A stretch of 64,000 nt of DNA. Source: Portulaca oleracea. Taxonomy: Eukaryota; Streptophyta; Magnoliopsida; Caryophyllales; Portulacaceae. The notes beneath the pieces were generated by a model, which was not told where the DNA came from, did no database searches, and saw only the letters and a program-made list of their open reading frames with translations. The position numbers and the translations under genes are program-made. The DNA lies in the NCBI GenBank assembly GCA_029582165.1, contig CM055881.1, positions 40,582,655 to 40,646,654 on the forward strand, read 5' to 3'. Below, piece by piece: positions 1-11,689 of the stretch. Positions within the stretch are counted from its first letter, which is position 1. Each line of letters opens with the position of its first letter.

Positions 1-3000
1 TATCTGGACAGGCAATGGAGCCAACAACTGAATCTTGATTTTCTGCCCTTGTGCAAGCCTTTGCGCTCGGGAAAGCCCAACCTATACACAATTGATTTTA
101 TATTACTTGAGTAAATGGTATCCAAAAGCATTTTCAGAGTCACTAATCTATAGCATCATTTAATGATTCTACACAACTTGATGACAAGTTCCATCAATCT
201 TGTCTAAACATTAAGCAACATACTCCTTTTTTCTATTAGGTGGGAGAGGAGCACAAGCTAATAAGTTCCAAAGATCCGAGAATTTTCGGCAATAGCTCCC
301 CTGGTGTAGGTCCATCTACAAGTAGGAAAGGACAGACCAAACAATTTGTGAACTGAAATTCATTGGCCAAATACCCCTTACCCATTCCTTCCCCTCTGAA
401 ATCCCTTCTCCAGACACAATGTTCAAGCTGAGACTAATTTCAACTTTCCCTTGTATCATGCAAAAGCATTAAAAGTCAAGAATCCACAGGGGGCATAGGG
501 AGTGCCCTAAATTTTTTTCATAAATGCCTTCATTAACGGTTTACTTCTCATAGAGTAGTGTAGTCATCACTAGAACCCAACTTGGAATTCTTTTTTTTTT
601 CCCTGGGGAGGGGGGGGGGGGGGTTGGTTTGAATCGATTAAGCTATGTACCACTGCACACTTCACCTTAGCTGTCTTTTTTGGTGGAAAGTTTGGTTTGC
701 AATTAGGAAAATATTTGATAGACATTGGCCAAAGAAACAGGGCATGAGTTTACCTGGAGCTTTCCCAGATGCCAAGTCCCTGATACGCTTACAACTTCCA
801 AAACCTTATCATGCATAGACTGTGGATCAAAGTTATCAAAATTTTCGTCCTCATTATGCCACAAGTCCACCCCACCCATATAGCTCCCAATGTTTGCAAC
901 TAGAACGCCTTCAGCATCCTACAAAGGACAATGGGAAATTGTAAGAGCAGATGCAGTAACCTAAACTGAAGAAAATCCACAAAACGCAAAAGCAGATGCA
1001 GATGCAGTAACCTAAACTGAAGAAAATCCACAAAACGCAAAAGGAAGAATTCCACAATTGGCTGTGCATGAATCTTGTAAGATTCTAGTTTGCTAGTGTG
1101 GCACAATATGCACAGGGAAAATGTTTTACATGTCAGGAAGAGCCTTTCTAGTTTCTACCACGAGTCATTTGGCATTCTTAGTTCCTTATATAAAACGTAG
1201 ATGTCACATGAAGCAAGAATGGCTTAATCAGTATATTATATCAAACAAAACCTTATATAGAGAGAAATTTTATAATTTGCACAAAAAAAGGATAAAGCAC
1301 TAGGATTTGAAACTGATGTACACTTCATAAAAGAAGGTAAAAATGGGGAAAATTAGAAACCTAGGTTCAATAAATACTTCAGTAAACTGATAAGATACAG
1401 CATGAATTTACTGCAGAAATTCTTTACGATTACAATCACCATACCTCCGGGACTTCAATCTCTACACCATCAACCTCTACTCGTACTTGCCAGGGAAAAT
1501 CTTCAAAAATTCTGTCCATGATTATCTTTGCTCCTTCTTTAGCATAGAGAACTTTGTTCATGAACTACAAGAATACAATCACTGCAATCATTCAAAATAT
1601 GTTTATACAAATATATAAAAATCATGTCATTATACAACCATATAGTGACCTCATACAGATAGTGATGGGATTGACTCAGAGATACAATAAGAAATCCAGA
1701 TAAATGAATACAAAAAAGTGCATGTAAATAACTTTTTTTTTAAAAAAAAAAAACAACACTAATACACATCAGCTGCATAGGGAAAGGATGAGATGGTAAT
1801 GGCTATTCCTTTGACCCTACAACACCCCCAACTATACCCATGAGAAGCAATTACAGATGACGCTATGAGAATAATGCCTCTAAAGCAGGAAGTTGCAAAT
1901 TGCTATACCACCTCTAATCGCATGGTATATTTACAAAGTTTCAAGTTTGTATATCACCTCTGTAGGTATGGTTAAAAGATAATACTCTGATCTGCCTTCA
2001 TATCTACTCACTGTGAACAAGTTCAACAACACCCTCAGACATATCACAACATGACAATAGCACGGTTTCACCTATCTATGACATTATAACAGCACAAAGT
2101 CTTAACAAACCTATATTTATGCACATAAAGCACTGCAAATTAGAGACATACAAAAGCTGAACAAAGTCTCATGCTGACATCACTGGACAGTTACCTGGCT
2201 GTAGAACATCTCAGGGTTCTCTTCCCTTAAATTATGTATATCTAGAGCAACTTTGGCATCACAACCAACTCCTGCAATGCATCAAGAGATTACCAAAATA
2301 TCAATAGGGCATGCAGCAGCTATGTGAGCATTCCAAGCATAGACAGAGAAAAAACAGAAGATAGATGAGCAAACAATATGTCAACTATGACTATCACGGA
2401 CTTAACAAAAAATTTATATCCTACTCAACCCATGTTATTAGCGATCCAGCGTTGCAAAAATGAAGTTGGCAACTTGTAAGGAAGGTAATATTCTTAAAGC
2501 AAAAGAAAATCCTCATCAAGGATTAAAAAAAGATGTAGAACTTTAAAGAGAACATACATAGATTAAGCCAACTAAATCAAGCTCACTGGAAGGTTACAGT
2601 ATCTTTAAGCAGAGATAAACAAAAAAATGTAATCAATTCTTCCATGTATAAAACAAAAAATTATTTGCTTAAATATATGTCAACAGTTGAAGCCAACTGA
2701 GAACACCAGGAGATGAAATTTTAAAATATATGTCAGCAATTCTGAGGTAAAAAAGCACATAAAATTCATCCGTCCTCGCCACCACCAACAATAAGGGCCA
2801 CCAAAGAAACGATCATCCAACATCTACACCACACATACAAGGGTCACAAGAACCATATACCCACAACACCGAGGAAGTCAAAATACTATCAAACATAAGA
2901 TTTGCCCTACCTAGGTAATTGTTCATATATTTTAGGGGTTGAAGTTGCTTTCCCTGCGGGTTCAAAGCTGCAATTTTCCAGCGATCAAGCATGGTTACTG

Positions 3001-5048
3001 CAGCATTCTCTATGTCATGCAGTACAGTGTTAAGACCGCCTTGCCTCTCCAATGAGCCCAATCCACCACCCCAAGAAAGAACTCTTGCAAGATCATTTCC
3101 TGTCCCTGCCGGAAGGATTGCAACCGGAGGAGGAGATTCAAAATGCTGTTTATCAATGGCATTCAGAACCCAGCCAGCTGTCCCGTCTCCTCCACATATA
3201 AGAATCCTAAAATGGGGAACCTTTCTGAACATATACAAGCCAACCTCAGGCCCTTGTGTTGGGCCCAGCTCGAAAACCTGTACATGGGCAAATTGATCAA
3301 AATGACAAAATAACCTCAAAAAGGCACATTGACTGAGGAATTGACAGTGAGTACTAGTCACAGGTGTCAGAAAAAAAAAGGAAGAAAGAAAGAAAGAAAG
3401 AAAATTGACACATTATTATGCAGGTGATTGGACAAAAAAAAGTGTGTAAGTAGGAATAATGAAGTTGCTCAGACATTTCCAATGGAAGACAACTTCAGCA
3501 AGTACTTGCACAACACCTAACCCCCCCCCCCCCTTTCTTCTTTTTTCCTGCCCCTTTCAAAGTGGAAGGCAGGCTGCCACATCTTCTCACCAACATTTAG
3601 AGATAGAATGTGCTATACTAGTATAAAGAATTCCATATGTAAAGGATCCCACAAAACTTGGACATGAGCTGATTACTTTAAAGTGAGGCAGATCAGCAAA
3701 TGTATAAAAGGCATGACCAGAGTGGGCACTGAAATTGTTGAATATAAACGAGTTTTTTCAGACCGTATAAGCCTCCAGGAAAGTTTCTGCAGAGCGTCCC
3801 ATCAATAGCAATCTTCATAGACCACAGATTTTCATAGACAACAAAAGGCCTTCTCCTAGGCAATAAAAATAAAAAGAGAGACAATCTAACCTGAACAGGA
3901 TTGAGGAGCATGTTTAAGCGGAGCCGAAGTGAGTCCCCTTGTTGTGCTCCACTCTTTTTGTTGACAAACACTAGAAGAGGTCTTGCACCAGTTGGCAAAT
4001 CAAGAATTGCATATCTCTGTTTCGAAACAATCTCGGGGTCATTCTTCTGATTAAAGGATGAACTTTTACCAAGATCAGGTTTTGAATCTGCATGTTTATC
4101 AAGGCCACTGCTGTAACTCTGATCTCCAGGATTGGCACTGCCATTACAATTCTCCTCTGGATTATGAGATCCATTAGCTGTTTGACCCGTACATGGCGTG
4201 CTCTCTGTCACGTCATCAACACCATTTCCACTCCCTGTATAATCTTTTGTCCCATTACTGTACTTATGCTTCTTGCTCTGACTTCTGATATGCCCTCGTA
4301 CGGTGGAAGCAATTTCATTGGCACCATGAGTAATTGAGCTTAAAATTCCACCAGAAGAGGTTCGGCTTAATTCCCTTACAAAAAGTGGAGATAAGATTAA
4401 CCTTTTCAAGGGACCAAGATCACACACATCACCAGTTTCATTGAACATACTGGTGTGGCAATCAACATGCACCAACCGTTGACACCACAGACAGCACCAT
4501 ACAGGAGAACCACCAAGAAAAGAGTCACTACAAGGCTCGTCACAGTGGCTGCAAAAAGACGCTTCATCATTTTGCTCGGAGATCTCCATCCACCGAACAG
4601 CCCACTGGTGCACAACATGCTCATACCCTATCATGGAGACGCACTTGCAATCCTTGTGCGCATTTGAGGAACAGCTAAGGTGAGAAACCGCTCCACAAAT
4701 GCTACAGCGATAGAAAAAGTTATCTGAAGCTACCATTGGTCCAAGAGCTTGTGAAGGCGACAAAGCTTGTAAGCATACAAAACAATTCAAACTCTTTCCG
4801 CGGGATACAGACTCTAAAGCCCATGTATGAGCCACTTCAGGGGACTTGTTCCTTGTCTTTGGATTTTTCTTAGACTTGGCTATAGCTTTCATCCAAGTTA
4901 AACTGATATTTCTTCTCCATTGGAAGGCTGTGAACGCTATAGTAAAGATACCGACAAGGCCAGCAACAAAGCAAGAGAGGATAAAGAAGCGAGAATCCAC
5001 CACATCAGCAAGATGTTTACCAACCAACATTTCTTGAAGGTCATCCAT
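1..5048 (-). CDS. DGK1: Diacylglycerol kinase, DGK1-type (3' end outside window)
   Basis: This enzyme phosphorylates diacylglycerol to phosphatidic acid at membranes. Coding exons on the minus strand are 5048-3891, 3277-2911, 2271-2195, 1564-1445, 918-754 and 81-1; all phases agree and give 656 residues, with the C-terminus beyond base 1. One transmembrane segment (about residues 21-44, ending FTAFQWRRN) is followed by two Cys/His-rich C1 domains (about 75-125 and 145-205). The DAG kinase catalytic domain starts near 365 and shows GGDGTAGW and [10 protein letters not shown]. The accessory domain is present with [10 protein letters not shown]. The domain order and the N-terminal anchor are typical of plant cluster I DGKs, and the sequence matches my memory of Arabidopsis DGK1 along its length. 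The start is MDDLQEM, because the in-frame codons upstream lie before a splice acceptor (AG at 5063-5062). Nothing appears broken. Confidence 0.95.
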
Positions 5049-6985
5049 TCTTGAAAATATCCTAGTCACCAGAAAGAAGGCTGACGACTAGTACTTGGTC
5101 ATGCACTTGGTACTATGGGCATAAGATTTAGCAATCAAAAAGCAAGGTTCGGATCTTGTTGAAGAATTCTTGGTGTCATTTACTTTCATAGATTACCAAA
5201 ATAGCCACAACTGCAGAAGCCCAAAAAGGCAGATGGGCTGACATCCAATATATCCTAATGATCCATTATTGTCTCAGCCCATTTCAAGCCCAGCAGATAT
5301 TAATATCCCCAACATCTCCACTTCATCACATCTCGTTGAAAGTGATAGCCACAATAAATTACTTTTTATCTCGTCTGCAATTACTTCAAATATCTTCCAA
5401 CAACTTTCTTGCAATGAGAAACAACGGTAGCTCTTAAGCTTTAACTTACTAAAGCCCAGACTTTACCCAATCAAAAGCTAAACAACCAGAGATGCCTGCA
5501 AGGTAAACAACAGTAAATACACAGCAAATTGAACTTTCGTAATGTTTTTCTTTTCCCTAAGAAGCCAAAAGTATTAGTGGAAGGGAACCAAAAGTGAATT
5601 ATAAGGAGAAAACCAGGAGTGACATGGAAATAAACTTGGAGTTACTTCTGGGCAACACTTTTCTTCCTTTGTTTCTTTTTTGAGAAAGGAGTAGGTGAGG
5701 TTTAGCAACTAGAAAATACAACCACATTCGTGGGAGAGCACACTCTACATAAAGAACTCCAAGCAGAGATGAAGCCTGATACTTACTAGTAGGCCTAGCA
5801 AAAGCTAACCCAAGCCAAAATCGACCCGAGACTGACCCGGTTTTTCAAACCTAAAATATAACAAACCTGGAATACAGGACATACCGAACCCAGCCCACCC
5901 GAATTGACAGGTCTACTTACTATTATGAAGAACGTCCCGATGTATTATATACCGCCTAAATTCTCTAACTAGAGTGGGGTGCCAGATCAAGCCACACCAG
6001 CCCAACTGCTCAAAGCCAGTCACTAATCTCCTGTCACTAGGTTGACAAAGAGATACGCAAATCCCACAATTTACTACTATAAGAAGCTCAATGTCAAAAG
6101 GTCCTCAGAGCACAAACCCTGTCACTAATCTCCTGTATCCCCCATACATGTATTTGTCACCTGATAGCAGAGGATATTATCTGCTCAAAAGTGTAATTTC
6201 TCAATCTAAACACAGAGTTCATACACAGACACAATCAGATTTTCCCAGATTCTGCTTCTGCAGTAGCAAATTCGAGCTAAGAATTAACTATATGTTACAA
6301 ACTATCAACTCCTAAGTTCCTAACTAGTATTACCAGCTCAAGAACATATAAAATATTAACCATCATTATCAACAACCCAAACACACAGCAAAACAACATC
6401 AAAACAGCTATAATGCAAAGTATAAACCCCTAAACACAACATGAGCTCAAATTCAACAAAACCTCTTTTCACAATCATTCTGAACACAAATTAAACCCAG
6501 AAACACTCTAAATCGCCAAAAAATATGCAGGCAATTCATATTCCCTTTAACCTAACAAAAAATTCCATACAACCGAAGAAATACTTACCGGAAATCGAAA
6601 ACGCGTAAAGAAAAGCAGTGAAGAACACCAGGAACCCTAGAGTTGAACAGAGAAAACGAGATCGCAAATCCACAAAAAACTCCGGAATCGCTAAAACCAA
6701 ATAATTAACATTAATAATAACTAATACTCCTCAAAATGCTCAAATATCTTCACTTCTTTATGCTTTTTCTCGAAGATTGTTCTTGCAAATTGCAATTTTC
6801 TTCCCCAAATTTCCAATCAAACCCCTAATTATATGTTTCCCCCGTAAACTTTTTCCGGTAAACAAAAAAAAGGAGGGAATATGACCGAATGACAATGGAG
6901 GAGAGAGAGATCGAAAGAGTGTGATACGAATCTGCTTTAAATAAGAACACGTGGCAGTCGGTGAATGTTGAGTCATTCCGTTTAA
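5049..6985 (-). promoter_or_regulatory. DGK1: DGK1 5'UTR: exon, 1.5 kb leader intron, upstream exon
   Basis: A 5'UTR intron is supported by a donor at 6588-6587 (CCG|GTAAGT on the minus strand) and an acceptor at 5063-5062 after a pyrimidine-rich tract, 14 bases before the ATG. The upstream leader exon therefore ends at 6589 and starts somewhere near 6900-6985. TATA-like sequences on the minus strand lie near 7021-7016 (TATAAA) and 6940-6930. The exact transcription start cannot be fixed. The intron contains one short TIR element at 5790-5915. Confidence 0.65.
5790..5915. mobile_element. Short hAT-like MITE (126 bp), TAG..CC family
   Basis: The element starts TAGGCCTAGCAA and ends GACAGGTCTA, imperfect terminal inverted repeats. 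It is flanked by CTTACTAG (5782-5789) and CTTACTAT (5916-5923), an 8 bp target duplication with one mismatch. The body contains repeated GACCCG/CCCGAG words. It is clearly related to the element at 48864-48971, with shared internal stretches such as TAACAAACCTGGAATAC. An 8 bp duplication suggests the hAT superfamily, but no transposase is present. It sits inside the DGK1 leader intron. Confidence 0.8.
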
Positions 6986-7656
6986 AAAATACGGAGTAAC
7001 CTATTTTTTCTTGTCTTTATAAATGGTACTGTCATCGTAAATTTCTCAATATATATATTAATTTGTTATGTAAAATTATCATCGTATGATTTGTAATGAA
7101 AAAGAATTATCACATAAATACAATATTGTAATTATTAATTATATAATATATAAGAAATTATTCATCATTAAATACTGTAAAAGTCGAAATTACTATAATT
7201 AATACATAAAGAAATATACATATGAAAGTGGGTCCCGTGCAGATGTAAATGTGGGTCCCACATGGAGCTGAATCTTTCTGCCGACTACTTGACACGTCAC
7301 CGTCGAAGATTCATTCATTCATTCATCAGGTGTGGTGGGGCCCAAGATGCCATGCCCCGTACACGTGACTTGCCCTAATTTTTCAATTTTTTTGGGCCGA
7401 CGTAATCGTAAGCTTAATTTTTTAAGATGAAATATATTCTTCCAATCATTGATTAGTGTGTGGCCAACTGAATTTATTAGACGGTTTTTAGTTGGATTAG
7501 TTTAGGCCATATCTACATACACATCTCCCACTAGCAAAAATAGATGGGTAGCATAGGAAAAAACAAAATATGGAGTCATAAATATCAATGTTATGGGTCA
7601 TAAATATCAAATGTTATGGGTCCATGAATGAATTCAATAAAAGCAATTGGAGTATA

Positions 7657-7790
7657 GGTCCTGTTGCGTTTGCGTTGCGTTAAGTTGCGGTGTAAATAGT
7701 TAAGAAGTAATGATAATTTGTATTATATTGCAGTAGGGTTGCGGTTAGTTGCGTTGCGTTTGGTGCGTTAACGCATAGAATAACGGGGCC
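7657..7790. mobile_element. MITE with GTTGCG-rich subterminal repeats (short copy)
   Basis: The ends are GGTCCTGTTGCG and AACGGGGCC, imperfect inverted repeats. The body is packed with GTTGCG/GCGTTGCGTT words near both ends. It is a shorter relative, in opposite orientation, of the 216 bp element at 10305-10520 in the expansin intron, which shares the GTGCGTTAACGCA motif and GTTGCG clusters. The flanking duplication is unclear; only TA is common to both sides. Confidence 0.65.
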
Positions 7791-8255
7791 TATTTATCTT
7801 TAAAGATTGGTAGGACGATTTTATGCATCGGACTTAGCACTAACAAACATTTGGGTAATAATCATTTATTGGGTCAATCAAATTCGTTGAATATCAAAAT
7901 TTAGATGAGAAATTGATATTTGGATCAATTTTTTCAGATTGGACTATTGAACTATAGAGATTGAGAACACATGACCATATACAATAAAGAATCATAGTGA
8001 TCAGAGATAGAGTATGAAAGACACTAATAAAAAGGTAAGTTTAGAGCTATTGACTTAGATAGTTTGATCATGTTATTTGTGCATCAATGATGAGTTAAGA
8101 TGCTCTAGCTAGTGAGGAGATGTGAAGGGACTCTCCTACTTGAGCATAGAACCGACAAAAAGAGGTTACCTAGAACTAGCATATGATTGGCGCATTGAAA
8201 TTTTCGATTTTCACATTGCATTAAAATTGTTATCGGAATAGTTAGTTAGTTAGTA

Positions 8256-8529
8256 CTACCTCCGTCCCTTTTTAATTGTCCAATTAACTAATTTTTGTGT
8301 CCCTTTTTATTTGTCTAATTACCTAACTTTTACATTTCCAATAACTATAATTCATTCTATCCCTTATAAATATACTTTTTGCACATTTCCAAGGATATTT
8401 TCAAGAACATTTTGGACAATACAAATTTTTTAGACCAATTCCCTATATTTCTTGGTCCTTTTTACTCAATTTCCTATATTTCTTGGTTTTATGAAAGTAG
8501 TTTATGACAATTAATCGCAATGCAGGTAG
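8256..8529. mobile_element. Stowaway-like MITE, degenerate
   Basis: It begins CTACCTCCGTCCC after a TA and ends with GGTAG before a TA (the 3' end reverse-complements to CTACCTGCA). The CTCCCTCCGTCCC-type end with TA duplication is the hallmark of Stowaway (Tc1/mariner) MITEs. The inverted repeat has decayed beyond about 6 bases. Confidence 0.55.
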
Positions 8530-8984
8530 TAGTTAGTATTCATGTGTGGAGAATTACGTCATTTACTCACGAGTAAAATGTCATATATTGAAAGTTTGAT
8601 GTGTGAGAGCATAGTTTATAGTTTAATGGACTACTACTCTTAACATCCATTAGTTTAAGATATAACATCATTTAACTTGTTATCAATTAATACAAGTTGG
8701 GCCATCAATTTTTTTTTTAATCAAAGTTAGATTCCCACATCGACATTGGATCTTCCAACATCATATTTCTTCATAGGTTTTCAAATTCAAATTGTTTTCG
8801 CAAAATCTAGTATGGTCTTATGAAATATGTTCACAAATCCTTTTTTTAGGTTTAGGGTTGGTATGGTTTCTTAAAACAATTATTTCAGCATTTAGGCCCA
8901 ATAACAGTAACATCAGCATTTGGGCCCAACAGCAGTCGCGCTACTTTAATAAAAATTTGGTTTTACTGGAATTTCATATATCAA

Positions 8985-8989
8985 GCGGG

Positions 8990-9032
<43 letters not shown>

Positions 9033-9057
9033 GCGTGTTCGATCCACGCTCACCGCA
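8985..9057 (+). tRNA. tRNA-Phe (GAA), nuclear
   Basis: This is a 73-base cytosolic tRNA for phenylalanine. It folds as a full cloverleaf: acceptor GCGGGGA, A box TAGCTCAGTTGG, anticodon loop CTGAAGA with anticodon GAA, B box GTTCGATCC, 3' end TCACCGC and discriminator A. It has no intron and no encoded CCA. One A-G mismatch in the acceptor stem is, from memory, also present in the standard plant tRNA-Phe. A CAA motif lies just upstream (8982-8984), as usual for plant Pol III genes. Confidence 0.97.
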
Positions 9058-9058
9058 A

Positions 9059-9062
9059 TTTT
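9059..9062 (+). terminator. Pol III T-run after tRNA-Phe
   Basis: TTTT starts two bases after the tRNA, with a second T5 run a few bases on (9065-9069). Oligo-T is the standard RNA polymerase III termination signal. Confidence 0.75.
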
Positions 9063-9598
9063 CATTTTTCTATGAACTATTTTTCTGTATAATTTTTGCT
9101 CTTTTTTTTTCCTTCTTATTTCATATATACATATGCATGATGGATGGGATGGAAGCTGGCAAAGTTGGTGAAAGGAAAATGGCAAATTATCTAAGGTTTG
9201 TTATATATTTATTCCATATTTTCCAAAAATTAGCCTCTGAGACCATTGAAAAAATATTGAGTGCCCCTTAAAAAGTTAAAACACTCGTATTTTAAGAATG
9301 AAACTTTACTTATATAATATTAAACTGTTGGCATATATAAAGGATGAACTCTATCAATTACCAAAGAAAGAAAGAAATAATTAACTGATCATATGCTTAG
9401 TTATAGCTATGTATTATTAAAGGAATATTTGATATCATACTTTATATGTATATACATATATTTTTATATTTTTTTCCATCTTAATATGCCTTGTACTTGT
9501 ACACATTTCAAATTGAACATAATCAAAAATACGATTTTATTTCCTTAATAATGTTCAGAAAATATTTTGTAATACATATTTTCCTATGATCTCATGGC

Positions 9599-9607
9599 TA
9601 TATATAA
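9599..9607 (+). promoter_or_regulatory. TATA box of the expansin gene
   Basis: TATATATAA lies 101 bases upstream of the expansin ATG at 9708, which would give a leader of about 70 bases. The position and the match to the plant consensus are good; transcription from it is inferred. Confidence 0.6.
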
Positions 9608-9707
9608 CATCTTCCTAGCTCACACTTGCATAGCATCACATTCAAATTGTTTTTTAGCCATCATTAATTAAATATTTAGGTTCATTTTTTTTTTTCTAAA
9701 GACAAAT

Positions 9708-11689
9708 ATGTCTTCTCATAATTTTCAAATATTTACTCTTGCCATCATGGCAATTCTTACTACAATGGCAGCAGGCCAAGACTGGACCGATGCGCATGCA
9801 ACATTCTACGGTGATGAGCAAGGTCATGAAACTGAACGTAAGTTTAATTATATGAAATTACAACTTGTTTTGAAAATAAATTTATACGAGATGATTAATA
9901 ATATCTTGTTAATTAGAAGACTCAATACTTAAACACATTGTATTTATGTAAGAATTATATTAGTATATAATTAATTTGAGAAAAAAGTGATGATATGGAT
10001 GAATGTGACGTATATTATAGTTTTTCATGGGTGGTACAAATTTTGTATTTAGTTTTAATCCTCATAATGTATTGGTTTATGGGGCTCCATATCTTTCTTG
10101 AAGTTGGGGGATGAATCGCAAATAGGTTAATTTTCTATGTGATAAGTTTGTGTAAAAATTTGATAAATTTTAAAAATATTAATAAATTTTGTAATAATAT
10201 TGATAAATTTATGATAAATTTTATAATAAATATTGCTAAATTTATTTTCAAGATTTAACACGTCGGTGAATCTTATATTCCACTCCCAACCTTTGAATGA
10301 TTGAGGCACCGTTCTTTTGTGCGTTAACGCAACCAAACGCAACGCAAAATCAGTAAAACCTAACGCATGACAAACGCTAGATAACGCAACTTATCACAAT
10401 CTACTATTCACCTCTACTCACTTTTTTATTATTTCCTACCGCAACCCAACGCAATCCAACGCAACCCAAACGCAACTTATCGAAACGCAAACGCAACGCA
10501 ACGCACAAAAGAACGGTGTCTGAGTATATTTTCATTTTTTTTTCAAGTAATATTCACATGGTGTTTTTTTAATCACAAGCCAAGTAAATATTGTTTCTTC
10601 ATGAAATCTCTCCTTTGATTTTTTTTTTGGAATCATCTCCTTTGGTCTTATACATAGAAATCTACTAGATTATATTCTTATACATTGAGATAAAATCTTC
10701 TAAATTTTACTTGCTGTATTTACCTGTTTCTACAAGCTTTTTTTTTTGTCAAAAAAGATGTATAGTTAATCTTTGCATAAAAATTATCCATCATGTCATA
10801 TCCCATTCCATAAAAATTTATCCACTTTATTTTTTCATAGTCTTCAATTATATATTGACTATTAATATTTTTCATTTTATCTCATAAAACTTGTAATATT
10901 TTATTAAAATAAAAGTATTTTTCATCCCAAATCTAATATTTGAATGAATAAATTTTTAAAAAATTGAGCCACAAGCATTGAATAATGATTGAAAACATGT
11001 ACTAGGACAATCTTTTTGATACGACTAAGAGGACAAACTCTAACCCGTACGTATCTTTGTCCTTATCCTGTTCCCAAACAGAGGGAGCTTGCGGGTACGA
11101 CGTGTTCAAGGATGGGTACGGCCTAGAGACAACCGCCCTAAGCGAAGCCCTCTTCAACAACGGCGCCACGTGCGGTTCCTGCTACGAGATAAAGTGCGTC
11201 AACTCCCAGTTCTGTCTCCCCGCCGGCGCCTCCATCAAGGTGACAGCCACCAACCTCTGTCCCCACTCCTCGGGCCCCGCCGCCTGGTGCAACCCGCCGC
11301 AGAAACACTTCGACCTGTCGGAGCCCATGTTCCTCAAGCTCGCACAGTACAAAGCCGGCATCGTCCCGGTGCAGTTTCGCCGCGTCCCATGTCAGAAACA
11401 GGGCGGCATCAAGTTCCTGCTATCTGGGAACCCCAACTGGCTGTTGGTTTTGGTGTTTAATGTCTGCGGCGCGGGTGACGTGTCGGGGATGAAGGTGAAG
11501 GGAAGTGGGGCGGAGTGGGTCCCGATGACGAGGAACTGGGGGATGAACTGGCAGGCTATGGGCGGCTGGAAGGGACAGGGGCTGTCGTTTCAGGTGACGG
11601 CTAGTGATGGGAAGATGGTCCAGCTGGATGATGTTGTGCCGCCCACGTGGCAGTTTGAGCAGAGTTTTGAGGGCAAGTTGAACTTTTAG
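9708..11689 (+). CDS. EXPA: Alpha-expansin
   Basis: This is a secreted protein that loosens cell walls at low pH without hydrolysis. Exon 1 is 9708-9837, the intron 9838-11081 (GTAAGT...ACAG) and exon 2 11082-11689, giving 245 residues. Residues 1-23 form a signal peptide (hydrophobic LAIMAILTTMAAG). The double-psi barrel domain shows HATFYG, GACGY, ALFNNG, paired cysteines and the expected HFD motif (KHFDLSEPMF). The C-terminal domain has the family WVPMTRNWGMNW and a Trp-rich binding face. The end, PPTWQFEQSFEGKLNF, resembles the EXPA12-type subgroup, a tentative assignment. Only one of the usual intron positions is occupied. Exon 2 is strikingly GC-rich at third codon positions compared with exon 1 and the intron. 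A 216 bp MITE sits in the intron. Confidence 0.95.
10305..10520. mobile_element. MITE in expansin intron, 216 bp, TSD TGA
   Basis: The terminal inverted repeats are about 21 bp and nearly perfect (GGCACCGTTCTTTTGTGCGT at the left; the right end reverse-complements to GACACCGTTCTTTTGTGCGT). Both sides carry TGA (10302-10304 and 10521-10523), a 3 bp target duplication as in PIF/Harbinger or CACTA elements. The subterminal regions are dense in ACGCAAC words, which also mark the copy at 7657-7790. No coding capacity. Confidence 0.85.

Larger units (their letters stand above)
7030..8984. other. Intergenic AT-rich region, DGK1 to tRNA-Phe
   Basis: This is the shared upstream region of DGK1 and the tRNA gene. 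I see no gene. It is AT-rich, with two small transposon-like elements (7657-7790 and 8256-8529) and short repeated words such as GTGGGTCCC near 7231-7260. The only open frame of note runs into the tRNA and has no coding character. Confidence 0.7.

Noticed and set aside
2991..3296. 101-residue plus-strand frame at the DGK catalytic exon
   Set aside because: Antisense shadow of the exon that encodes GGDGTAGW and [10 protein letters not shown].
5049..5069. DGK1 start seven codons upstream of MDDLQEM
   Set aside because: That codon is GTG in a splice acceptor region, and the acceptor at 5063-5062 removes it.
8985..9057. Plastid or mitochondrial origin of the tRNA-Phe
   Set aside because: The sequence agrees with the cytosolic plant tRNA-Phe, and it has a Pol III T-run and upstream CAA.
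11089..11460. 123-residue frame overlapping expansin exon 2
   Set aside because: Shadow frame caused by high GC at third positions; the expansin frame has clear family motifs.
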